From NCBI RefSeq assembly GCF_003399765.1, contig NZ_NFZV01000006.1, positions 62,001 to 126,000 of the forward strand: a stretch of 64,000 nucleotides of DNA. Reading direction: 5' to 3'. The notes under the pieces are model-generated. The model was not told the origin of the DNA. It worked only from the letters and a program-made list of their open reading frames with translations, and did not search any database. This document shows positions 58,687-64,000 of the stretch, one piece after another (within the stretch, counting starts at the first letter, position 1; the number at the start of each line of letters is the position of its first letter). The translations under genes and the position numbers were made by a program. The DNA comes from Alkalilimnicola ehrlichii (GTDB taxonomy: Bacteria > Pseudomonadota > Gammaproteobacteria > Nitrococcales > AK92).

Positions 58687-59076
58687 TCACAAACATTCTG
58701 ACATGCATTTAACGTCATCATAAACAAACAGGGGCTTAGCTGCATGCCGCACACAAGCTTTACCCAGTTGCCCCAACAAAGCCTCCGCAGCACCCTGCGC
58801 GGCGTGCTTGGTTACTAGCCCAACAACTTAGCAAATAGAAATACAAACAACCGGATCTTTATTTAATTCTTTCAGATCACGTCCCGCACGTTCAAAGTTC
58901 ATGAACAGTGGGTTCTCGTAACGACTTCCCGTAGACCAGTTTGCCGCTTACTGCTGACTCAGGGGGTAATCCTGATCAGCAGGGGAATAACCCGAGATAA
59001 GCCCAGAAGGGTCGATATTGTTCACCGAATCATTCAACACATAGCCGTAGGTGTTGAGATTCGCAGACTCCCCGAC
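58687..59076 (-). pseudogene. Displaced RHS C-terminal tip, decayed
   Basis: From 59076 the minus strand encodes ANLNTYGYVLNDSVNNIDPS followed by GL, the conserved end of the RHS shell (compare NLYGYVEGDPVNYVDPHGL of the intact gene). The tip follows (ISGYSPADQDYPLSQQ) and stops at 58948. The same frame stays open further with two stops in 390 bases (YENPLFMNFERAGRDLKELN, then VTKHAAQGAAEALLGQLGKA). No start codon or promoter: a silent cassette or remnant. Confidence 0.7.
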
Positions 59077-59085
59077 CTACACGCG

Positions 59086-59486
59086 CTATGCCTCCGACGA
59101 AAAATATCGCTCTACCGCTTTACTCTTGTACAAATAAAATAGAATAAGCACTCCGACAAGCCCATTAATCCACAACCCCATCAAAAATCGCTCAAACTGG
59201 TCAAAAGTAGACGGCAGAAGCAAAGGCGATGCCGATACCAGAAGCCAACCAAGGACATACAAAAGCCGAGCGCTACGTACTCTTTTTACAAGCATAAGCG
59301 AGGAGAAAAATAGACGGCAGAGCATCCAGCAACGCCGACAAGCTCTAATAGGCTATTCGCATAACCATAGATGGAGCCGGAACCCTGGCCCAATAGAACT
59401 GACCCAACTACGATGATCGGCGAAAAAAGGCCTACCACTACCAAGAACTGCAAAAACCCGGGCATCTCCCGATACTGACCGGTCAT
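59086..59486 (-). CDS. Small polytopic membrane protein, possible immunity protein (apparent frameshift)
   Basis: About 133 residues from the ATG at 59486, preceded by AAGGG. One base is missing in the A5 run at 59306-59310; repair joins VAGCSAVYF to FSSLMLVKRVRSARLLYVLG. Four hydrophobic segments are visible (LQFLVVVGLFSPIIVVGSVL, LLYVLGWLLVSASPLLLP, LMGLWINGLVGVLILFYLY). No family recognised. A coding-like stretch upstream in another frame (DALDAEIAALEGQLEWKLLV, from 59592) may be the end of its lost toxin partner. Confidence 0.55.
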
Positions 59487-59775
59487 CTCGACCCTTGCAC
59501 TCCCCAACCAATAACTTCCACTCCAGCTGACCCTCCAACGCAGCAATTTCGGCATCCAAGGCATCCATGCCGGCATGCCATTGCTCCGCCAAAATGAGTC
59601 ACTGTCAAACAGTGTGTGGGTATGTAGACGGCTAGGGACGAATCTAATCAAGACAACGGGATACGAGAGAGGCGCCATCAATGACACCGGTATATGTCCT
59701 CGTGGCTTCGCCTTCATTAAACCAAGCCTGTAATGGGCGCAAACAACGCTACTATAATCCCCAACTGTCCTAAAA

Positions 59776-59973
59776 TTAAAAAATAACACCCAGAATTTTC
59801 CGACGTCCAATAACCTGATCAATCACGACACCCTTGTATGCAAGGCCAGCGGTAACGCAAACCAGTGCGAAGCCTGACAGTGATAACCACAAAGGAAACG
59901 CAGAAAGCGCCAGTATAGTGACTACATAAGTGGGCGAAAGTACCAAGCCTGCCACCCATGGCTTATGAAGCAC
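59776..59973 (-). CDS. Two-helix membrane protein, candidate immunity for the displaced tip
   Basis: 65 residues from a GTG at 59973, eight bases after the stop of the displaced RHS tip. Two hydrophobic segments (VAGLVLSPTYVVTILALSAF, LSLSGFALVCVTAGLAYKG) and a basic end (IGRRKILGVIF). Position right after the tip is the only basis for the immunity suggestion. Confidence 0.5.
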   Translation of the reverse strand: MLHKPWVAGLVLSPTYVVTILALSAFPLWLSLSGFALVCVTAGLAYKGVVIDQVIGRRKILGVIF

Positions 59974-59980
59974 ACTCGGC

Positions 59981-60400
59981 CTAGTTATAACCGGGCACGC
60001 AGTACCCTTGCTCGAACTCCGCATCTGACCAGCCGTCCCCATCGTAATCACAATATAGCGTTTGACAAAACGCGGTGTTGGTAGGTTTTAATAAACCATA
60101 CAAGAAGAAGCCAATTGGGTTTGCAATAATTCGTCCAGTCCTCGGATCTATCCTCGCAACCTTACCAGTTGCTTTCTCTACACCTTTACTGAGAACTCGG
60201 TTTGCAAGCTGCTCCGCAGGGGATCTTGGGGCGCGAACTCCTCCCGGCGGGACAGATATCGGATTACCGGTCCGAGGGATCCGCCCCGATTGGTCTATCG
60301 GACCTGGGCGATTGATAGGACCACCTATCACACCATTGGGTGCCAACCCCAATGGAGCGATAAAGTTAATTGTGCCTCCTTCAACATAGGCATATAGATT
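59981..60400 (-). pseudogene. Displaced RHS C-terminal tip (orphan toxin cassette)
   Basis: The frame opens with NLYAYVEGGTINFIAPLGLA, aligning with NLYGYVEGDPVNYVDPHGLA of the intact RHS gene, where the conserved DPxG has become APLG. A tip of about 120 residues follows: RAPRSPAEQLANRVLSKGVE, ARIDPRTGRIIANPIGFFLY, and CDYDGDGWSDAEFEQGYC with a calcium-loop-like DYDGDGWSD. No start codon precedes the shell segment; a TTG at 60352 could start translation. It lies directly behind the terminator of the intact toxin-immunity pair. Recombination with the main gene could reactivate it. Confidence 0.75.
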
Positions 60401-60401
60401 T

Positions 60402-60424
60402 AAACCCGCTCACCGAGCGGGTTT
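60402..60424 (-). terminator. Terminator after the RHS immunity gene
   Basis: AAACCCGCTC and GAGCGGGTTT (60415-60424 and 60402-60411) pair perfectly over 10 bp around a three-base loop, 27 bases past the immunity-gene stop. It ends exactly where the displaced tip's RHS homology begins. Confidence 0.75.
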
Positions 60425-60450
60425 GGCTTAGGTCTTCTCAGATATCTATA

Positions 60451-60882
60451 TTAGGGGATTTTCTGCTCTGGCCCCGGAGTCGTCGAAACCGGAAAACTCC
60501 TACTTGTGCCGTCACTACCGAAAAACGACACGCTTGAGGCCCTACACGCGAGTTCCGCTCCGACAGACGGCTCGATGTAAACCATTACGTCCCCGTGAAG
60601 CACGGCGACGGGAAGACGATCTAGCCCGAGCAGCCGACAGCATCGCGAAAAGTCTTCGCTAATAACATCCGTATCGAACAGCACGAAGTCCAAGATTACG
60701 TTCTGCATCCTCATGCCAGACAAATAAAATTCCTTAACTCCTTGAAAACGCAAAACTCCCTCTTCGACCCTCCCCTCGGAGCAGAGATCTATCGAGACAA
60801 CCCCTCCGTCGCGGTCCACCTCGACGCTAACGATTTCCCAATCATGCAGATCGGGAAATATGACGGACTGACTTTTATCCAT
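60451..60882 (-). CDS. Candidate immunity protein of the RHS toxin
   Basis: 143 residues from the ATG at 60882, 22 bases after the RHS stop, with a weak AGAG ribosome binding site. Soluble alpha/beta: VIFPDLHDWEIVSVEVDRDG, GVVSIDLCSEGRVEEGVLRF, NVILDFVLFDTDVISEDFSR and then CCRLLGLDRLP. Many acidic residues and no signal, as expected for a cytoplasmic antidote binding a basic toxin. No family recognised. Assignment rests on position. Confidence 0.7.
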   Translation of the reverse strand: MDKSQSVIFPDLHDWEIVSVEVDRDGGVVSIDLCSEGRVEEGVLRFQGVKEFYLSGMRMQNVILDFVLFDTDVISEDFSRCCRLLGLDRLPVAVLHGDVMVYIEPSVGAELACRASSVSFFGSDGTSRSFPVSTTPGPEQKIP

Positions 60883-60904
60883 TTCTTGCTCTCTTACGCA
60901 GTCA

Positions 60905-63900
60905 CTACCTCGGAATGGGTGATACCGGCACGCCGGGACCTCTAACCCCCCGATCCCAATTATGAGCGTGGGGCGAGCCTTGCCCATGGTCATGGCCATA
61001 GTCAATATCGACAGCAGGGGTTCCGTCCGGCCCATACAATCGATCTTGCTTGCCATGGGGATGTTCAACCCACCCACCAGGCGGACCATGAAAAGGGTTG
61101 CCGCGCTGGCTGTCGGATTGCGTATCACTACCGCCTGACGGACAACTACCCCCTTCCTGTCCGTTCGTATCGGCTTCGTTGAAGCTACAGACGCCCGCAA
61201 GAAGGCATGCAGCAACCATTGCACCGGGACCATGCCGCCGCGCCGCTGAAGCAATGCCATTGACGGCAGCTCGACCACCGATGATACGGATACCTACACC
61301 TATCACAACACCTTGAGCGGCGAGGCCGTGGGGATCGACGTAGTTGACCGGATCACCTTCAACATACCCATACAGGTTCACATCCCCACCGCTAAACCCT
61401 ATCGGATCCTCCGCCGCGAAGCGCCCCAGGTTCGGCAGATAGTACCGCGCCCGATAGTAGTACAGCCCCTCGAGCTCGTACTCGCGGCCGGTGTAACGGA
61501 ACGGATCATCGCTTGGATCAGGGGCGCGGGCTTCAGTCACGCCGTAGGGGCTGTAACCATACCGCGCGGTGACCGTACCGCCGGCATCGGTCAGCGCCAT
61601 CACCGAGCGCTGGTGGTTGGCGTGGTAGTAGCGCGGACCCCGCAGGAAATCCTCGGTTGCCAATGGCTCGTCGATAAGCGGGCCGAAGGTGGTGCGACTC
61701 TGCACGCTGCCGTTGCCATCCAGCACCCCGACGCGGTCGAGCCCGTCGTAGACGAAGCGCTCGGTGGCGCCGTCGACGGTACGGCTCCAGCGGCGGCCGA
61801 GTGGGCCGTAGGTATAGCTTAGGGTGGCTGAAGGCGCTCCTTCGGGGGCCGGGTCCGCATCGCGCGCAACCGCGATAAGCTGGTCGTGCGCATTCCAGGT
61901 GTAGCGGGTGACGACGCCGCTCCCCTTATGCCGTTGCTCGGTTAGGTTGCCGTTGGCGTCGTAGCTATAGCTGTACTCGCCATCTTCCAGAAGGCGGTTA
62001 TTGGCGTCGTACACGCCGCCGTGCTCTAGGCGATTACCGAGCGCGTCGTAGTCGTATGTGTAGGCGGTGTCGCCGTATAACGCTTCAACCAACCGGCCGG
62101 CGGCATCGTAGGCGTACTGCCAGTCGTGAGCGTCATCGCCTCGCCAGCGGGTCAGTCGCCCGGCGGCGTCGTGGCTGTAACGATAATCGGCGGTGAATGG
62201 GCCGTTATGGGCCAGTTGGGTGAGCTGACCGGCAGCATCGTAGTCGTAGTGGGTCGTCGCGCCGTTGGGCTGGGTTAGTCGCGTACGCCGGCCGAGGGCA
62301 TCGTAGCTAACCTGGTAGTCGCCCAAGGCGTCGGTGATGCGGGTAACCAGCCCCCGGGCGTCGCGCGCATATTCGACCGTTTGATCGAGCGCGCTGAGCC
62401 GAACCCGCTCGCCTTCGGCGTTTCGGGCGATGGAGACGGTTTCGCCGTTAACGAGCTCTTCGCTCAAACGGCCGGCGGCGTCATAGCTGCGGTTGACGAT
62501 ACCCGTGGGATTCTCCGCTCGAATAAGCAGGCCGCGATCATCGTAGGCATAGTCGGTCCATTCGTCGCCGGCATCTTCTCGTATTAAGCGCCCGGCCACA
62601 TCGTAGCTATAGGTGACCGCAATTCCGTTAAGCCGGGTAACGGTAACGAGGCGGTTGTCGTTCCGGTAGGCATACGTTTCTTGATTCTCATCGGGCCATA
62701 CGCGGGCTATACGCCGCCCGTAGTCGTCGTAAACGAAGCGGGTTGTATTGCCGCCGGCATCGGTTAACGCCAGCCAACGACCGGCCGGGTCATACGCATA
62801 GCGCGTGGTAGACCCGAGCGGGTCGCGGGTTCGCACTACGCGACCCAAGGCATCGTACTCAAACCGCGTGGTTTCCCCGGCAGCGTTTTCGACTGCAACC
62901 AGGTTGCCAATGGCGTCATAGCTGAGCTGGGTCGTACGGCCTAAGGGGTCCGTGACCGTTAGGGGAAGGCCGATAGGGTTATACGTAAATTCGGTTTGCT
63001 CACCGTCTGCGTCGACGATGCGGATTAAATCGCCCTGCTCGCTCCATTCAAAACGTGTCACAGCACCCTGTGGGTCCTCTACCCGAATGGGGCTGCCGGC
63101 GGCATTGTAGTCAACTTTGGTCTCTCGGCCCGTTGGGCTAACGATGAGGTTGGGGTCGGGTAACTCCGTGTCATAAACGTAGCGCGTAACTGCGTCTAGA
63201 GGGTCCGCAATCTCGGTGATACGCCCTAAAGCATCGCGCACCATCTCCCAAGTTGCGCCGCTTGGGTCGGTTTCCGCAATAACATTGCCGTTTGCATCCC
63301 GCGCACTGCGGTGGCGTCGACCGGCAGGATCTATACGCTCGATGATGTCGCCATGCTCGTTATAATGAAAAACGTACTCGGCGCCTCGACGATCGGTTTT
63401 GCGGGTGGTGCGATCATTGGGGGCATAACGGTAATCCCACCGGTTTTCGCCTTCCGTGTAATCGCTAACACGACTGTTGTTATAGTTAACGGATGTCAGC
63501 ACTACGCCTGCCTCGTCCGTTACCCGCGTAAGCTGGTAATACACCATGCTGTCGTGCTGCGGACTAAACGGGCTGTAGCTGTAACGGCGGGTGCCGCCTT
63601 CGGGGTTGGTGACAGCGACTAAGTTGCCGTCAAGGTCGTAATCGTACTGCCAGGTACGGCCGGTGTGGTCTTCAACCGTGCGAACGTGGCCACGACTTGT
63701 ATAGGTAAGCTCCAACGCGCGGCCATGTTCATCGCTAATGGTAAGCAAACGGCCGTCGTCGGCGTAATCGTAGGCGAGTCGGTTGCCGTAGGCGTCCACC
63801 TCTTCGATGAGTCGCCCTAGGCTATAGGTTTCGTAGGCGCCGTCGGGATATATAAGCCGCAGCGCGCCGCCGTCCTGCGGAACGATGCGCCATTCCTGCC

Positions 63901-64000
63901 CTTGATGTTGAAAACTTACCTCGCCGATGGGTCGGCTGGTTTCGAAACGACGCCGTTCGCCGTTGGCTTGGCGCAGGATGTAAAAAAGCGCTTCGGCGTC
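60905..64000 (-). CDS. RHS/YD-repeat polymorphic toxin, C-terminal part
   Basis: The gene continues beyond the right edge; 1031 residues are visible. More than 30 YD repeats (for example TRYAYDPAGRWLALTDAGGN) build the RHS shell, ending in the RHS-associated core YTGREYELEGLYYYRARYYL, then GRFAAEDPIGFSGGDVNLYG and the DPHG boundary. The variable tip of about 145 residues has a hydrophobic glycine-rich segment (GVVIGVGIRIIGGRAAVNGI), then a His/Asp-rich end: GWVEHPHGKQDRLYGPDGTP, then AVDIDYGHDHGQGSPHAHNW. The latter suggests a metal-dependent nuclease-like toxin, but I do not recognise the family. An immunity candidate follows. Confidence 0.93.
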   Translation of the reverse strand, partial: DAEALFYILRQANGERRRFETSRPIGEVSFQHQGQEWRIVPQDGGALRLIYPDGAYETYSLGRLIEEVDAYGNRLAYDYADDGRLLTISDEHGRALELTYTSRGHVRTVEDHTGRTWQYDYDLDGNLVAVTNPEGGTRRYSYSPFSPQHDSMVYYQLTRVTDEAGVVLTSVNYNNSRVSDYTEGENRWDYRYAPNDRTTRKTDRRGAEYVFHYNEHGDIIERIDPAGRRHRSARDANGNVIAETDPSGATWEMVRDALGRITEIADPLDAVTRYVYDTELPDPNLIVSPTGRETKVDYNAAGSPIRVEDPQGAVTRFEWSEQGDLIRIVDADGEQTEFTYNPIGLPLTVTDPLGRTTQLSYDAIGNLVAVENAAGETTRFEYDALGRVVRTRDPLGSTTRYAYDPAGRWLALTDAGGNTTRFVYDDYGRRIARVWPDENQETYAYRNDNRLVTVTRLNGIAVTYSYDVAGRLIREDAGDEWTDYAYDDRGLLIRAENPTGIVNRSYDAAGRLSEELVNGETVSIARNAEGERVRLSALDQTVEYARDARGLVTRITDALGDYQVSYDALGRRTRLTQPNGATTHYDYDAAGQLTQLAHNGPFTADYRYSHDAAGRLTRWRGDDAHDWQYAYDAAGRLVEALYGDTAYTYDYDALGNRLEHGGVYDANNRLLEDGEYSYSYDANGNLTEQRHKGSGVVTRYTWNAHDQLIAVARDADPAPEGAPSATLSYTYGPLGRRWSRTVDGATERFVYDGLDRVGVLDGNGSVQSRTTFGPLIDEPLATEDFLRGPRYYHANHQRSVMALTDAGGTVTARYGYSPYGVTEARAPDPSDDPFRYTGREYELEGLYYYRARYYLPNLGRFAAEDPIGFSGGDVNLYGYVEGDPVNYVDPHGLAAQGVVIGVGIRIIGGRAAVNGIASAARRHGPGAMVAACLLAGVCSFNEADTNGQEGGSCPSGGSDTQSDSQRGNPFHGPPGGWVEHPHGKQDRLYGPDGTPAVDIDYGHDHGQGSPHAHNWDRGVRGPGVPVSPIPR

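Noticed and set aside
59286-59822. 178-codon frame overlapping the small membrane protein
   Set aside because: Only its last part (from 59486) has a ribosome binding site and membrane-protein pattern; the first 110 codons show no coding character, and the end is cut by a missing base.

Overview
The window is chromosomal DNA of a Gammaproteobacterium, moderately GC-rich by eye. Evidence is the ribosomal pair rpmB-rpmG, greB, thiC, an LpoB-type lipoprotein and a complete set of Gram-negative envelope genes (waaA, an LpxL-type acyltransferase, hldE, a heptosyltransferase, a TolC-family protein, an RND pump, O-antigen ligase). I cannot name the genus. No tRNA, rRNA, CRISPR array or intact insertion sequence was seen.

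Layout. 1-6.3 kb: end of a gamma-glutamyltransferase gene, then an adaptor + RND pump operon followed by a TetR regulator. 6.4-10.4 kb: a small conserved gene and a four-gene lipoprotein operon (LPP20-like, LpoB, COG3014-like TPR, LPP20-like). 10.5-15.9 kb: greB, then a leftward operon of a Gld-type ABC exporter (ATPase, permease, GldG-like, DUF4340) coupled to mutM. 16-21.2 kb: hydantoinase A, an EAL-HDOD signalling protein, a fatty-acid desaturase, rpmB-rpmG. 21.5-25.3 kb: stress and membrane genes (CbpA, DegQ-like protease, YqjD/YqjE/YqjK-like). 25.3-29.9 kb: thiC, an isoaspartyl-methyltransferase-like gene, rhodanese, TolC-like. 30-40.9 kb: LPS core assembly with four glycosyltransferases and an O-antigen ligase. 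41.2-54.8 kb: a phage-shock/flotillin envelope-stress neighbourhood (small lipoprotein, DUF2170, PspA, a ribbon-helix-helix-like protein; then an outer-membrane protein, an orphan response regulator and a lipoprotein; then a 1765-residue AAA+ protein, a flotillin and a YqiJ-like protein). 55.3-57.3 kb: a leftward operon of a ChrB-rhodanese lipoprotein, a ferric-reductase-like membrane protein and an ABM-domain enzyme. 57.3-64 kb: an RHS polymorphic-toxin locus with one complete tip and immunity candidate plus a graveyard of displaced tips.

A general feature matters for any reader. At least 18 places show a protein continuing one base out of phase, always consistent with exactly one missing base and mostly in short homopolymers. 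This looks like uncorrected long-read consensus error. I have therefore joined such pieces into single CDS entries and state where each break lies.

The most interesting parts are the PspA/DUF2170 and AAA+/flotillin/YqiJ neighbourhood, with a perfect 46-bp inverted repeat in front of DUF2170 made of two tandem GACATA-N-TATGTC palindromes, and the RHS tip/immunity array, whose tips I do not recognise.
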